A stretch of DNA of 64,000 bases, from the NCBI RefSeq assembly GCF_001509475.1, contig NZ_LLZG01000131.1:28326-92325 (forward strand), given 5' to 3'. The notes beneath the pieces are model-generated. The model was not told the DNA's origin. It ran no database searches and worked only from the letters and a program-made list of their open reading frames with translations. Below, piece after piece: positions 50,493 to 60,497 of the stretch; position 1 is the first letter of the stretch; every line of letters begins with the position of its first letter. A program made the position numbers and the translations under genes. This DNA comes from Streptomyces regalis. GTDB taxonomy: Bacteria > Actinomycetota > Actinomycetes > Streptomycetales > Streptomycetaceae.

Positions 50493-52832
50493 TCACGCTC
50501 TCAATTGCAGGCCGTCGGCCGCCTCCTCGACCATGGCGAGGCCCAGTCGGCTGACGCGTACGGAGAAGGGGGCTCCGGCGACCCGGAGGCCCGTCAGGAC
50601 GATCTCGCCCAGCGGTGCGCTGCGCATGGGCCGCAGTGTGACCGTCCTTGCGGGAGCGTCCGGGCGGATGCCCGCGATCGTGGTCAACAGCAGCACCCCG
50701 GCTGCCGCTGCCGTGGCCGCGGGGCGGCAGGCCGCCGGATGCGGGAGGGGAGCGCTTTTGTCGGTGCGCCGCTCCCCCGCGTACATCTCGGGCAGCCGGT
50801 GGCCGAACGCCTCTGCCGCACCCAGCAGGCCCCGCAGCAGCGCACTCGCCTCCTTCTCGTAGTCGGCCGCGGTCAGGCCGGCGACGGCGAGCGCCGTCTC
50901 GTGGACCCTCACCGCGCCACTGCGGTGACCGAAGGGGTTGTGTCCCGCCTCCTTCGCGCTCAGCCCGCGAAGGCCCCACCCCGAGTCCATGGCCGGCCCG
51001 CCGAGCAGCCGGGCGAGTTGTTCGGTCTGCACCTTGTCGAGCAGACCGGGGGCCTGTTCTCCCCCGCCCAGCAGGCCCGTGTCGAGGAGATGGACGGCGG
51101 CGGCGCCCAGATGCGGCACGTGCCGTCCGTCCGGGGCTCGGGCCGCTGCGGGCCGACCGCCGCCCACGTCGTCGAGCCAGAAGTCCGCACGGAACGTCGT
51201 CCGCAGCGCCCGGGCCCACTGCCGCAGTTCGCCGCCGCCCGGTCTGCCGCAGGCGTCGAGGAGATCGGCGCCGAGCAGGGCCGCACGATGGGCATGGGCC
51301 TGGGTCTCGCAGCGGACGGGTCCGCCGGGGTGCGGGTCGCTCAGGTACATACGGTCGCCCGCAGTGGTCCGCAGCCAGGTCAGACACCGCTCGGCCGCCG
51401 GGAGGAGTTCCTCGGTCTCGGGTTCGGGCAGCCCCCAGCGTCGGGCTTCCGCGAGCAGCGCGGGGAAGAGCAGCGTGGCCTCCGAGCCTGTGCAGCCCGG
51501 TGGCAGATGGGGGCCCGCGTCCCGTATCGGCCCGGGGATCATGCCGGACTGCGGTCCCTGGCCGCGGAGTTGGGTGCGGGCGAGGGTGCGCAGCGTGCCC
51601 ACGGCGAGCCGGGTGCCCAGGGGCAGGGTCATCCGGGCCGCGGCGAGGGCCTCGGCCGGGGCGAGGCCGCAGCGCCAGGGCACCCCGGCGGCCAGGTGCG
51701 TGTCGGCGGGATGTTCGGGGTCCCGCAGCAGGAGGGCCTGGAGGTCCTCGATGCTCGTCCGCAGCAAGGCCTCCACGCTGGGGTCGTCACCGGCTGCCCG
51801 CGCGGGAGCCAGCGGGCTCGTCGCCGCTCGTCCCACGGCCCGCACGGGTCCCGCCCCGTCCGGACGCACCCGCAGTTCGATGCTCGCGCTGCCGCCCGGG
51901 GGCAGTGCGAACTCCCAGCGCAGCAGCCCCGCGGAGGCCAGCGCGTCGACAGGCGACGGGTCGGCCGTCACTGTCGAGTTCCCGTGGGCGGACGACCAGC
52001 GCAGGCCGGAATCGTGGACCGTGGCGGGCAGTTCCGGGCCCGACCTGCCGCAGGCGATCGCACCGAGGTCGGCCAGGTCCGTACCCAGCGCGACCTCGAC
52101 CGGCACACGCAACGGGCGAACGGCCGCACTGTGCAGCGTGATCCGCTCGGTGCCGTCCGCGTGACGGGTGCGCACGACGACGACGTCCGGGTCCGGGCCC
52201 GCCTGCGGGGAGGTGCGCAGCGTGCCCACGAAGCGGACGCAGTCGGCCGCCGTCATCCGGGCTTGGATCGGGAGCGGTTCGCGTCCGGCCACACGGATCT
52301 GGCAGCGCGAGAGCACGCGCCGGCCCGCGCGGTAGAAGCCCTCAAGCCCGCGGCCCGTCAACTGCCCTTGGTCCGTGGAGATGGCAAGGCCCGGAAGGGC
52401 GACGCAGATCATGGCGTCGTGTGTGGGGGGCAGGTCGGCCGACCGGCGAGCGGTCGAGGGCTGAACCGACGGGGTGTCTTGAGACGGGTAGGAGCGTCGT
52501 GCGTGGTCGATGGGTGGCGGCGTCGTCGGGCCCGCACTCGCGGGCAACGAGGGCGGGGGGCTCTGCCTTGTCGGTCTCGTCGGCTGAACGGGGAGCCCGG
52601 CCCGCCCTTCCAACCGGTAAGGGCGGCCGACCTGGCCTGCCAAGGCCGACGGGGACCAGCCGTCGCCGGCCTGCGGGGAACTGCCGGTGGCGTCACTCGG
52701 AAACCGGGACGCGTGCCGCCCCGCGCCGGCTCCGACTGGAGACAGCTCCGTATCCAGCCTGGGGGACGGCACCGGCCCACCGGCTGTCGAGCGATCGTCG
52801 GCGGCCGGAGAGGCGGGGGGCGGCTGTGGCAT
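50493..52832 (-). CDS. Glycogen-debranching-like protein (amylo-alpha-1,6-glucosidase family)
   Basis: A 779-residue protein. I take ATG 52832 (PQPPPASPAADD follows), which has AGAGGAAG upstream; the frame runs on to 53195 without support. The first about 135 residues are a Pro-rich low-complexity head. The N-terminal debranching domain (about 140-340) contains AISTDQGQLTGRGLEGFYRAGRRVLSRCQIRVAG, and the amylo-glucosidase (GH15-like toroid) part (about 390-770) has GTRLAVGTLRTLARTQLRGQGPQSGMIPGPIRDAG and RCETQAHAHRAALLGADLLDACG. Catalytic acids typical of GDE cannot be assigned with certainty by eye. It is presumably a polysaccharide-trimming enzyme. It lies upstream of the Nudix gene by 131 bp. 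Confidence 0.82.
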   Translation of the reverse strand: MPQPPPASPAADDRSTAGGPVPSPRLDTELSPVGAGAGRHASRFPSDATGSSPQAGDGWSPSALAGQVGRPYRLEGRAGLPVQPTRPTRQSPPPSLPASAGPTTPPPIDHARRSYPSQDTPSVQPSTARRSADLPPTHDAMICVALPGLAISTDQGQLTGRGLEGFYRAGRRVLSRCQIRVAGREPLPIQARMTAADCVRFVGTLRTSPQAGPDPDVVVVRTRHADGTERITLHSAAVRPLRVPVEVALGTDLADLGAIACGRSGPELPATVHDSGLRWSSAHGNSTVTADPSPVDALASAGLLRWEFALPPGGSASIELRVRPDGAGPVRAVGRAATSPLAPARAAGDDPSVEALLRTSIEDLQALLLRDPEHPADTHLAAGVPWRCGLAPAEALAAARMTLPLGTRLAVGTLRTLARTQLRGQGPQSGMIPGPIRDAGPHLPPGCTGSEATLLFPALLAEARRWGLPEPETEELLPAAERCLTWLRTTAGDRMYLSDPHPGGPVRCETQAHAHRAALLGADLLDACGRPGGGELRQWARALRTTFRADFWLDDVGGGRPAAARAPDGRHVPHLGAAAVHLLDTGLLGGGEQAPGLLDKVQTEQLARLLGGPAMDSGWGLRGLSAKEAGHNPFGHRSGAVRVHETALAVAGLTAADYEKEASALLRGLLGAAEAFGHRLPEMYAGERRTDKSAPLPHPAACRPAATAAAAGVLLLTTIAGIRPDAPARTVTLRPMRSAPLGEIVLTGLRVAGAPFSVRVSRLGLAMVEEAADGLQLRA

Positions 52833-52942
52833 GGGGCGGCTTCCTCTGCACTCGTTGCGCCTCGGGCGTGTGCGGCGCCGGCTGGGGGACCCGGGGTGAC
52901 AGGGGCGGTACGGCGGCACTGCCAGTCCAGGCGTTCCGCCAC

Positions 52943-53155
52943 TCAGGTGAACGGGGAGGGACTCGTCGGGGTCACGCCCGTGCTGGGGTGACCGCGCTGA
53001 AGGGTCACCGTGTTCACCGAGGTCGCCAGGCAGGCGGAGGTCCTCCGGGACGCCGAGGCGCCCACGAGGTCGCTGCCGTCCTGGGCAGTGAGGACCCGGC
53101 TCACGGACGCCGCTGCCTGGTTGGCGCCCGCGCCTCGCGCCACGGCTGCCGTCAT
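52943..53155 (-). CDS. Possible small protein (70 aa), uncertain
   Basis: ATG 53155 opens a 70-codon frame with strongly G/C-ending codons, matching neighbouring genes, and CTCGAG just before it as a weak ribosome site. The product is Ala/Ser/Thr-rich (AAASVSRVLTAQDGSDLVGASASRRTSACLATSVNTVTL). It has no domain I recognise. It fills the 359-bp space between the DUF4192 gene (stop 53192) and the debranching gene on the same strand. It may be a real small protein or just GC bias. Confidence 0.3.
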   Translation of the reverse strand: MTAAVARGAGANQAAASVSRVLTAQDGSDLVGASASRRTSACLATSVNTVTLQRGHPSTGVTPTSPSPFT

Positions 53156-53191
53156 CTCGAGGGCATCGGTCAGTGCTCTGCCTGTGTTGGC

Positions 53192-54826
53192 TCACGCGTC
53201 CCCCTCTGCGCCGGTGTTTCCAGGACGCACACCGTCCGGACGGGGCCTGCTCCGACGCGCAGTTCCCTTCTTCGAGGTGCGCGGGACCGTGCTCTTCGGC
53301 GTGCGCGCAGCCGTGCGCTTCGAGCGATGGGCAGCCGTGCCGTCCGGCCGCGGGGCACCGGGATGCGTCCCCGTCCGGGTACGCCGGCGCGAGACGCTCT
53401 CAGCCCGCTCCCGCCCGGCGTCCGGAGCGGAGCCCAGGAGGCCGCCGGCCGAACCCGCAACGTGCCGAGACCGGCGGCGATCACCCGCGTCAGGCGTCGG
53501 CTTGGACTCCACCGCCGTGCCCCGTACCGGCTCCTCGGCGTCCTCCGGCCTGGCGAGCCGCCCGGCCTCCGTCCGCTCGCGGCCCACGCGTTCCGTGCGC
53601 AGGCACCGCCGGATCGATTCGGGGTCCAGACCCTCGTTGCAGGCCTGGTGCAGGAGGCGCGCGAAGAGGTAGTCGGTGTCGGCGCCGAGTGCCATGGCAA
53701 GGGCTTCTCGGGCCTCCAGATCGTCGCCGGTGGACCAGGCGACCCAGCCGGCGAGGGTGAGGGGCGGCGCGGCGTGCTCGCGGTACGGTCCGACACAGCG
53801 GCGGGCCAGCGCTCGCCAGAGCCGGAGGGCGGGAGCGGCCTCGTCGCCCTCCATCCACTCGGCCGCGCGGTCGCGGGTCGAGCGGTCCTGCAGGCCCAGA
53901 ATGAGCCTCGCGGCTTCGTCGTGTCCGAGCAGTTCGTCGTCGCGGAGATCCGCGGTGAGCGTTCCTGACGCGGGCGGGGCCACGGCGAACCGGTTCAGGA
54001 GCCGCTCGGCGAGCTCCAACGTCTCCTCCGCCACGCCCGCGCGTGTCGCGTCGTCGAGGATCCTGGGCACGAGCGCCATGCCGACGGTGTCCAGGGCGAT
54101 CTCCTGCTCCAGGGCTGCGGCGGTCTCCCAGGGCAACAGCCTGGCCTGCAACTCGCGCAGCGTGCCGCGCACCTGAAGTCCGGCGTACGTGGCCGCGGCC
54201 GCCAACACGGATGTACCGGGCAGGCCCATCGGCCGGCCCTCGGGCGGACAGCACTCCCCCTTGTCGCAGCAGTACGACCAAAATCGGCCGGCGGAGATGC
54301 ACAGGGCCTCGATCACCGGGACGTCCAGGCTGCCGCAGACGAGACGCATCTTCTGGGCCAGTGGTCGCAGCCGTTCCATGACCTGTCGGCCCGTCTCGCC
54401 CTTGTCCGGTTCCTGGCAGAGGAAGGCGACCATCTGCTCGGCTCGGGCTCCCCTGCGCTCGCTGCCCCTCACCAGTCCGTGGGCCAGCTGCCCGGCCGCG
54501 GAGTCCCAGTCGTCCGTACTCGCGGGAATGCCGAGCCGTGCCCGGCCACCGAACCGGCCGCGGCCACCACTGTCGTGCAGGGCGACGAGCACGATGCTGT
54601 CCTCGGGGCGGTACCCGAGGAGATACGGCAACGCGTCGGCCAGTTCGGCGGGGGTGCGCAGGGTGACCTGGTGCTCGGGCAGGTGCCCTTCGTACGCGGT
54701 GCAGTCGGGTTGGTCCGCCTGTTGCACCCCCTCGTTCGGGTCGGTTGCGCGTGGGGCGAGGTGTTGCTCGCTGCCCGCGGAGCCGTCGTTTTCGGGGGAT
54801 CCAGTCGCTTCGCTGTGATTCGTCAT
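53192..54826 (-). CDS. DUF4192 protein with basic disordered tail
   Basis: A 544-residue protein from ATG 54826 (TNHSEATGSPEND follows). A head of about 50 residues precedes the DUF4192 domain (about 60-400): TLRTPAELADALPYLLGYRPEDSIVLVALHDSGGRGRFGGRARLGIP, YCCDKGECCPPEGRPMG and LARRCVGPYREHAAPPLTLAGWVAWSTGDD. A Cys-rich patch, YCCDKGECC, sits in the middle. The tail (about 410-544) is low-complexity, rich in Arg, Thr, Pro and Ser, and would bind acidic partners. The function is unknown; the domain occurs widely in actinobacteria. It is divergent from the recQ gene over 154 bp. Confidence 0.85.
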   Translation of the reverse strand: MTNHSEATGSPENDGSAGSEQHLAPRATDPNEGVQQADQPDCTAYEGHLPEHQVTLRTPAELADALPYLLGYRPEDSIVLVALHDSGGRGRFGGRARLGIPASTDDWDSAAGQLAHGLVRGSERRGARAEQMVAFLCQEPDKGETGRQVMERLRPLAQKMRLVCGSLDVPVIEALCISAGRFWSYCCDKGECCPPEGRPMGLPGTSVLAAAATYAGLQVRGTLRELQARLLPWETAAALEQEIALDTVGMALVPRILDDATRAGVAEETLELAERLLNRFAVAPPASGTLTADLRDDELLGHDEAARLILGLQDRSTRDRAAEWMEGDEAAPALRLWRALARRCVGPYREHAAPPLTLAGWVAWSTGDDLEAREALAMALGADTDYLFARLLHQACNEGLDPESIRRCLRTERVGRERTEAGRLARPEDAEEPVRGTAVESKPTPDAGDRRRSRHVAGSAGGLLGSAPDAGRERAESVSRRRTRTGTHPGAPRPDGTAAHRSKRTAARTPKSTVPRTSKKGTARRSRPRPDGVRPGNTGAEGDA

Positions 54827-54980
54827 GCGCAGACGATCTCGCGGATCATGAGGCTCCGCTTTGCCCTGTGGATAACTCCGAACAGGGACACGACAACGCG
54901 ACGCCGGCAGGGGTCGGCCGCACCACCGCGGGGGCCGGGCCCGGTCCCCTCTGTCAGTGCCGTCCTGTTGTATGGGACGC

Positions 54981-57146
54981 ATGGAGCACACGAGCAACGC
55001 GGATCTCCGGGCGGCCGCCGACGCGGTCCTCGCCCGCCTCGTCGGGGACGCCACCGGCGCGGCCCGGCTGCGGGAGGACCAGTGGCGGGCGATCGAGGCA
55101 CTGGTCGCCGACAGACGCCGGGCCCTGGTCGTACAGCGCACGGGTTGGGGCAAGTCCGCGGTCTACTTCGTGGCCACCTCGCTGCTGCGGGCCCGGGGCA
55201 GCGGACCGACAGTGATCGTGTCCCCGTTGCTCGCGCTGATGCGCAACCAGGTCGACGCCGCGGCTCGCGCCGGGATCCACGCGCGGACCATCAACTCCTC
55301 CAACACCGAGGAATGGGACACCATTCAGGGCGAGATCGCCGCGGGTGACGTCGATGTGCTGCTGGTCTCTCCGGAGCGCCTCAACAACCCGGACTTCCGC
55401 GATCAGGTTCTGCCCGAGCTGGCCGCGGCGACCGGCCTTCTCGTGGTGGACGAGGCGCACTGCATCTCGGACTGGGGCCACGACTTCCGGCCGGACTACC
55501 GGCGGCTGCGCACCATGCTCTCCGATCTCCCGCCCGGAGTGCCCGTACTCGCGACGACCGCCACCGCCAACGCGCGTGTGACCGCCGATGTCGCCGAACA
55601 ACTCGGTACCGGGGCCACCTCGGACGCCCTGGTGCTGCGCGGTCCGCTCGACCGGGACAGCCTGAGCCTGAGTGTGCTGCGACTGCCGGACGCCGCGCAC
55701 CGGATGGCGTGGCTCGCCGACCACCTCGATGAACTACCGGGCTCGGGGATCATCTACACGCTCACGGTGGCCGCCGCCGAGGAGGTCACGGCCTTCCTGC
55801 GGCATCGCGGTCACACGGTCGCCTCCTACACCGGCAAGACGGAGAACGCCGACCGGCAGCAGGCCGAGGACGACCTGCTCGGCAACAAGGTCAAGGCACT
55901 GGTCGCCACCTCCGCGCTCGGCATGGGCTTCGACAAGCCCGACCTCGGTTTCGTGGTGCACCTGGGCTCGCCCTCCTCGCCCATCGCCTACTACCAGCAG
56001 GTCGGTCGCGCCGGCCGCGGTGTCGAGCACGCCGAGGTGCTCCTCCTTCCAGGTCGGGAGGACGAGGCGATCTGGCAGTACTTCGCCTCGCTCGCCTTCC
56101 CCTCGGAGGACCTGGTGCGCCGCACTCTCGACGTCCTCGGGCGGGCGGACAGGCCACTGTCGCTGCCCGCCCTGGAGCCCTTGGTGGAGCTTCGCCGCTC
56201 GCGCCTGGAGACCATGCTCAAGGTCCTCGACGTGGACGGGGCGGTCCTGCGGGTCAAGGGCGGCTGGATCGCGACCGGACAGCCATGGACGTACGAGGCC
56301 GAGCGGTACGAGTGGGTCGCCCGACAGCGCAAGGCCGAGCAGCAGGCGATGCGCGAGTACGCCTCGACGACGGGCTGCCGGATGGAGTTCCTGCAGCGTC
56401 AGCTCGACGACGAGGGGGCCAAGCCCTGCGGTCGCTGCGACAACTGCGCGGGGGCGCGCTTCACTGCCGACACGTCCACGGTCGCGTTGGACGCCGCGCG
56501 CGTCGACCTCGGCCGGGCGGGAGTCGAGGTCGAGCCGCGCCGCATGTGGCCGACCGGCCTGCCGGCGATCGGCATCGACCTCAAGGGACGTATCCCGGCC
56601 GGTGAACAGGCTGCACCGGGGCGGGCTCTGGGGCGGCTGTCGGACATCGGCTGGGGCAACCGGCTGCGGCCGATGCTCGCACCCCACGCCCCGGACGGGC
56701 CCGTGCCCGACGACGTGGCCAAGGCGGTCGTGGGTGTACTGGTCGACTGGGCCAAGGGGCCGGGCGGTTGGGCCTCCGGAACCCAGGACGCCCCACCCCG
56801 CCCGGTCGGCGTCGTCACGGTCGCCTCACGCACGCGTCCGCAACTGATCAACTCACTGGGCGCACGCATCGCAGAGGTCGGCAGACTCCCGCTACTGGGT
56901 TCCCTGCAGTACAACGGGGAGGCACCCCAGGCCTCGCGGAGCAACAGCGCCCAGCGTCTCAAGGCACTCGACGGCGCACTGACCGTGCCGCCCGCCCTGG
57001 CATCGGCTCTCGCCGAGACCCCGGGCCCGGTGCTGCTGGTGGACGACTTCACCGAGACCGGCTGGACCCTGGCCGTCGCGGCCCGCATGCTCCAACGCGC
57101 CGGTGCACAGGGGGTGATGCCGCTCGTCCTGGCCATGCAGGGTTGA
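54981..57146 (+). CDS. recQ: RecQ-type DNA helicase with C-terminal phosphoribosyltransferase-like domain
   Basis: An ATP-dependent 3'-5' DNA helicase of about 721 residues; ATG 54981 ([13 protein letters not shown] follows) is chosen over 54972. The Q motif is [11 protein letters not shown], Walker A TGWGKS (54-59), DEAH at 157-160 in [28 protein letters not shown] (motif III), [21 protein letters not shown] (motif V) and [11 protein letters not shown] (motif VI). The zinc knuckle is CGRCDNC. The C-terminal part (about 600-721) has [26 protein letters not shown], the PRPP-binding loop of type I phosphoribosyltransferases, in place of an HRDC domain. The role of that domain is unknown. No HRDC is seen. 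Confidence 0.9.
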   Translation: MEHTSNADLRAAADAVLARLVGDATGAARLREDQWRAIEALVADRRRALVVQRTGWGKSAVYFVATSLLRARGSGPTVIVSPLLALMRNQVDAAARAGIHARTINSSNTEEWDTIQGEIAAGDVDVLLVSPERLNNPDFRDQVLPELAAATGLLVVDEAHCISDWGHDFRPDYRRLRTMLSDLPPGVPVLATTATANARVTADVAEQLGTGATSDALVLRGPLDRDSLSLSVLRLPDAAHRMAWLADHLDELPGSGIIYTLTVAAAEEVTAFLRHRGHTVASYTGKTENADRQQAEDDLLGNKVKALVATSALGMGFDKPDLGFVVHLGSPSSPIAYYQQVGRAGRGVEHAEVLLLPGREDEAIWQYFASLAFPSEDLVRRTLDVLGRADRPLSLPALEPLVELRRSRLETMLKVLDVDGAVLRVKGGWIATGQPWTYEAERYEWVARQRKAEQQAMREYASTTGCRMEFLQRQLDDEGAKPCGRCDNCAGARFTADTSTVALDAARVDLGRAGVEVEPRRMWPTGLPAIGIDLKGRIPAGEQAAPGRALGRLSDIGWGNRLRPMLAPHAPDGPVPDDVAKAVVGVLVDWAKGPGGWASGTQDAPPRPVGVVTVASRTRPQLINSLGARIAEVGRLPLLGSLQYNGEAPQASRSNSAQRLKALDGALTVPPALASALAETPGPVLLVDDFTETGWTLAVAARMLQRAGAQGVMPLVLAMQG

Positions 57147-57406
57147 TGGGGCGTGGCCGTGCAACCTGGTTGTGCACGGTCGTCCCATGCGTCGCACCGT
57201 GACGTACTGGGTAGGGATATAACCCGCGCACCGCCAGATATCGGTCGGTGGCCCCAATTGCTCGTTGCCGCATCCAGGTTCGACAGGAAGAATTGAAGTC
57301 CGCTCCCCGCACGGCTCGTCCGTGATCCGGTAGGGCTCTGCTGCGGTGTGCGCTCCCCCGAATCCGACCTCGCCCGCAGTGTGGGCGCGTAGCCGAAGGG
57401 AGGACC

Positions 57407-58042
57407 GTGACCTTCGGATTCGCTCCGTCCTCCGCGGCATCCATGTCGACGTCAGCCGACCTGTCCGCCGCATCCGCCAACCCCCTGGCCCGCATGCTCG
57501 AACCCGCAGAGTGGGCTGCCGCGGGAATCCCGCTGCTGCGCAACCCCCGCGAGGTCGTCAGCGGTCTGCACTCACGGCACCGCCCCGGGCCGGCGACCGC
57601 GATCGTCGCCGTGCTCGACGCGGACGAGCGGCTGCGGGCGAGCGCCTCGTTCACGCGCCGCCCGGCTCCGGCCGACGGCTGGATGTTCCGCAACGCGCTG
57701 CTCGCCCAGTTGCGCCGCGTCATCCCGCACGACCTGCGGCGCCGCACACCGGTACGCACCGCGGTGCTGCTCTACTGCCGCGAGGGCGACGCCCGTTGGA
57801 CGGAGGAGGACGGCGCGTGGATGTGGGGCCTGCGTGACGCCTGCACCCTGCACGGCCTGCGCTGCGGGGCGTACATCACGCTGACCCGGGACGGCTGGCA
57901 GGTCCTCGGCGAGGGTCGCGGCGGCCGCCGGCCCAACGCCGACTCGTCGCCGGAGCCCTTCGCCACGTCCGAGTCACCGCTCCCGCTGCCACGCACCGGC
58001 GGCGCGGCCTCGGAGGTCCTGCGGCGCGCGGCCGCTCGCTGA
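57407..58042 (+). CDS. Conserved hypothetical (211 aa)
   Basis: GTG 57407 is preceded by GGGAGG. After an Ala/Ser-rich head (1-30), the protein runs NPLARMLEPAEWAAAGIPLLRNPREVVSGLHSRHRPGPATAIVAVLDADERLRASASFTRR and then LLAQLRRVIPHDLRRRTPVRTAVLLYCREGDARWTEEDGAWMWGLRDACTLHGLRCGAYITLTRDGWQVL. The alternating strands and helices vaguely recall JAB/RadC-type metalloproteins, but the metal motif HxH is not evident and I do not press this. The tail is disordered. It is probably the same strand unit as recQ, with a 260-bp gap. Function unknown. Confidence 0.7.
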   Translation: MTFGFAPSSAASMSTSADLSAASANPLARMLEPAEWAAAGIPLLRNPREVVSGLHSRHRPGPATAIVAVLDADERLRASASFTRRPAPADGWMFRNALLAQLRRVIPHDLRRRTPVRTAVLLYCREGDARWTEEDGAWMWGLRDACTLHGLRCGAYITLTRDGWQVLGEGRGGRRPNADSSPEPFATSESPLPLPRTGGAASEVLRRAAAR

Positions 58043-58379
58043 GGACACCGTCAGGAGCTCCCGGCCGACGGGACGGTCGCGCCGTACTGCGCACGCGACG
58101 CCGTACTGCGCGCGGGACATGACGGCCCGAGCACGACGACCCCGAGTACGACGACCAAGTCCACGACGCCCAAGCCCACCCCGAGCACCGCCGAGCCACC
58201 GCCGACGGGGACCGGGACGGGGATGGGTCTGGGTATGAAGCAGCTCACCATCGTCCAGGCCGCGCGGCGAGTGCTCCCCGCGTTCGCGCACGCCGAAAGC
58301 TCCGCCGTGCAGACGCCGCCTCAGCGGCGCCCTGTCCCCCGGTGTCCTGCGGAGTTCCCCCGGACGAGCCGGTACCGGC
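58043..58379. other. Gap with no gene recognised
   Basis: This 337-bp region separates two converging genes. The sequence CCGTACTGCGCNCGCG repeats twice at 58081-58113. I see no strong hairpin and no supported gene. Confidence 0.4.
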
Positions 58380-59021
58380 TCAGACGCCCGCGCCCAGCAC
58401 CGAGTTGATCCGCTGCGGGTCGCCGCAGACGATCAGCAGGGCACCTGCCTGGCCGAGGGCCTGCGGCAGGACGGTGGCGGCAGCGGTGTCGGGGCCGCCG
58501 TTGACGGCGACCACGACCACGGGACGCGCCGCGGCACGGCCCGCAACGGAGGCATCGGCGTAGAAGACGTCGTCACCCGCGTCGTGCTGCGCCCAGTAGG
58601 AGCCTTCACCGAAGGACAGCTCGTGGGCGGCCCACGGGTGCTGTTCACCCGTGGTGATCACCAGCACGTCGCCGGGGGCACGGCCCGACTCCAGGAGCAG
58701 GTCGACGGCTTCCTCGGCAGCGTCGAGCGCTCCCTCGGGCGAGGCCGGGATCAGCTGGATCTGCGGGGTCGCCGCAGCCTTGGTGGCGGCGGCAGGGGCA
58801 GCCGGGCCGGACGGTCCGGGCTTGCCCGCGGCCACGTCGCGTGGCGCACGTTGCACCGGCGGCGCGGGCCGCGGGGGCCCGGGTCGGCCGGGACGCGACG
58901 GAGCCGCGGGGCGGGGACCGGGTACGGGGCGGGGGGTCGGCGCGGTGCGGCCGCTGGCCGGAGTGGCGCGGGGACCCTGGGCACTCTCGTGAATCTGAGG
59001 CTCCTCGGGAATGAGAGGCAT
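58380..59021 (-). CDS. Conserved hypothetical with Pro-rich head (213 aa)
   Basis: ATG 59021 (PLIPEEPQIHESAQ follows). The first about 95 residues are Pro/Ala-rich and disordered (RPGRPGPPRPAPPVQRAP). The folded part (about 98-213) reads PEGALDAAEEAVDLLLESGRAPGDVLVITTGEQHPWAAHELSFGEGSYWAQHDAGDDVFYADASVAGRAAARPVVVVAVNGGPD. The VLVITTGEQHPWAAHE segment and the VVVVAVNGG strand resemble the C-terminal helicase-type fold, and I have seen this family beside rnhB in other Streptomyces. No catalytic motif is visible. It stops 69 bp before the RNase HII stop region and is probably co-transcribed after it. Confidence 0.7.
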   Translation of the reverse strand: MPLIPEEPQIHESAQGPRATPASGRTAPTPRPVPGPRPAAPSRPGRPGPPRPAPPVQRAPRDVAAGKPGPSGPAAPAAATKAAATPQIQLIPASPEGALDAAEEAVDLLLESGRAPGDVLVITTGEQHPWAAHELSFGEGSYWAQHDAGDDVFYADASVAGRAAARPVVVVAVNGGPDTAAATVLPQALGQAGALLIVCGDPQRINSVLGAGV

Positions 59022-59089
59022 GAGCTGATGTCTATCAAACGCTGGTGCGGATCGCGCGGGCGGGTGGCACGCAAGTGCGAGCGGAATCG

Positions 59090-59791
59090 TCAGAAGTCGA
59101 AGCCGAGCTGCCCCTCGATCTCCGGAACGCTTCCTTCCACCCAGGTGCGGACCTTCTTGAGGTGCCGCCACTGGGGCAGCGCATCAAGATACGCCCACGA
59201 CAAACGGTGGTACGGGGTGGGTCCCCGCTCCGCCAGTGCGGCCTTGTGCACGGGCGACGGGTACCCGGCGTTGTCCGCAAAACCGAAGTCTGCATGGTCG
59301 ATACCCAGTTCGGCCATCATTTTGTCGCGCTGAACCTTGGCGATCACCGAGGCCGCCGCGACGGCCACGCACGACCGGTCGCCCTTGATCACCGTACGGA
59401 CCTTCCAGGGAATCCCGAGATAGTCGTGCTTCCCGTCGAGGATCACGGCGTCAGGACGGACCGGCAGGGCCTCCAGGGCGCGCACCGCAGCGAGCCGCAG
59501 CGCGGCCGTCATCCCCAGGTCGTCGATCTCCTCCGGAGAGGCGTGTCCGAGGGCGTACGACGTCACCCACGTCCGCAGCACCTCGGCGAGCTCGGTGCGT
59601 CGTTTGACGGTGAGCAGCTTGGAGTCGGTGAGACCTGTGGGGGGCCGGCGCAGTCCGGTGACCGCCGCGCAGACGGTGACGGGGCCGGCCCAGGCACCGC
59701 GCCCCACCTCGTCGACACCGGCAATGATCTTCGCTCCGGTCGTGGCTCGAAGGGAGCGCTCGACGGTGTGAGTAGGCGGTTCGTACGGCAT
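59090..59791 (-). CDS. rnhB: Ribonuclease HII
   Basis: Removes ribonucleotides and RNA primers from DNA, 233 residues. The active-site acids are Asp27 and Glu28 in [15 protein letters not shown], plus Asp in [10 protein letters not shown] (about 120) and Asp near [18 protein letters not shown], which carries the GFxxNxGYxS-like signature (strand-helix pair). [14 protein letters not shown] is the helix that holds the last acid. The order and length are typical of RNase HII. ATG at 59791. It leads a two-gene unit with the hypothetical gene at 58380. Confidence 0.95.
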   Translation of the reverse strand: MPYEPPTHTVERSLRATTGAKIIAGVDEVGRGAWAGPVTVCAAVTGLRRPPTGLTDSKLLTVKRRTELAEVLRTWVTSYALGHASPEEIDDLGMTAALRLAAVRALEALPVRPDAVILDGKHDYLGIPWKVRTVIKGDRSCVAVAAASVIAKVQRDKMMAELGIDHADFGFADNAGYPSPVHKAALAERGPTPYHRLSWAYLDALPQWRHLKKVRTWVEGSVPEIEGQLGFDF

Positions 59792-59873
59792 GGCGCCCTT
59801 AGCCTACGCCGACCGGAACCCGCTTCGACACCCTGGTTCACCGAAGCAACCTCCAGGCCGGCGAAGCGATGCC

Positions 59874-60497
59874 TCAGAGCTCTGTCGGACGGAGCAGGGG
59901 AAGCATCAACTGGTCGATCATCTCTTCCAGATCCCGGTCGTTCCATTCGCTCGCGCACATCTTTGATCGGTACATCATCATCGCCGGAATGGCGTCGAAG
60001 ACGTAGCCGTTCGCCGCGTCGGACCGCACCTCTCCTCGCTCGATCCCACGGGTGATGACCTCACGGAGCAGCCTGATGGTCGGCTCCACGACGCCTTCGA
60101 AGATCACTCCATGGAAACGTTCGGCCTGGAGGCTGTCGCATTCGTGAATCACCGATCGCAGGGCGAAACCGGGGCGCGAGAACATCGCCTCGCGCGCCTG
60201 TCGGCACAACTCGAGCAGATCCGCACGGACGCTCCCCAGGTCGGGAGCCGACTCGAAGCGCGGCAGTCCGGCACGCAGCGCGTCGGCGACCAGGTCCTCC
60301 TTGGACGGCCAGCGGCGATACACGGCGGCCTTGCCGGTCTGGGCGCCGGCGGCGACGCCCTCCATGGTGAGGCCGTTCCAGCCGACCGTACTGAGCTGTT
60401 CCAGAGCGGCATCGAGGATCGCGCGTTCGAGCACGGCGCCGCGCCGGCGGAGGGAGGCCGTCCGAGCGGGGGCGGCCGTCCAGCGCGAGGTATCCAT
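59874..60497 (-). CDS. TetR-family transcriptional regulator
   Basis: A 207-residue repressor-type protein from ATG 60497 (DTSRWTAAPARTAS follows), with GGAGAC upstream. The helix-turn-helix is in ERAILDAALEQLSTVGWNGLTMEGVAAGAQTGKAAVYRRWPSKEDLVADAL (about 24-73), the standard TetR signature. The ligand domain (about 85-205) contains a TetR_C-type helix bundle (RADLLELCRQAREAMFSRPGFALRSVIHECDS). It lies 1.5 kb from the DHA2 exporter gene, with a decayed regulator gene between. It is the best local candidate to bind the two palindromes at that exporter's promoter. I see no copy of those palindromes in its own upstream region. Confidence 0.85.
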   Translation of the reverse strand: MDTSRWTAAPARTASLRRRGAVLERAILDAALEQLSTVGWNGLTMEGVAAGAQTGKAAVYRRWPSKEDLVADALRAGLPRFESAPDLGSVRADLLELCRQAREAMFSRPGFALRSVIHECDSLQAERFHGVIFEGVVEPTIRLLREVITRGIERGEVRSDAANGYVFDAIPAMMMYRSKMCASEWNDRDLEEMIDQLMLPLLRPTEL

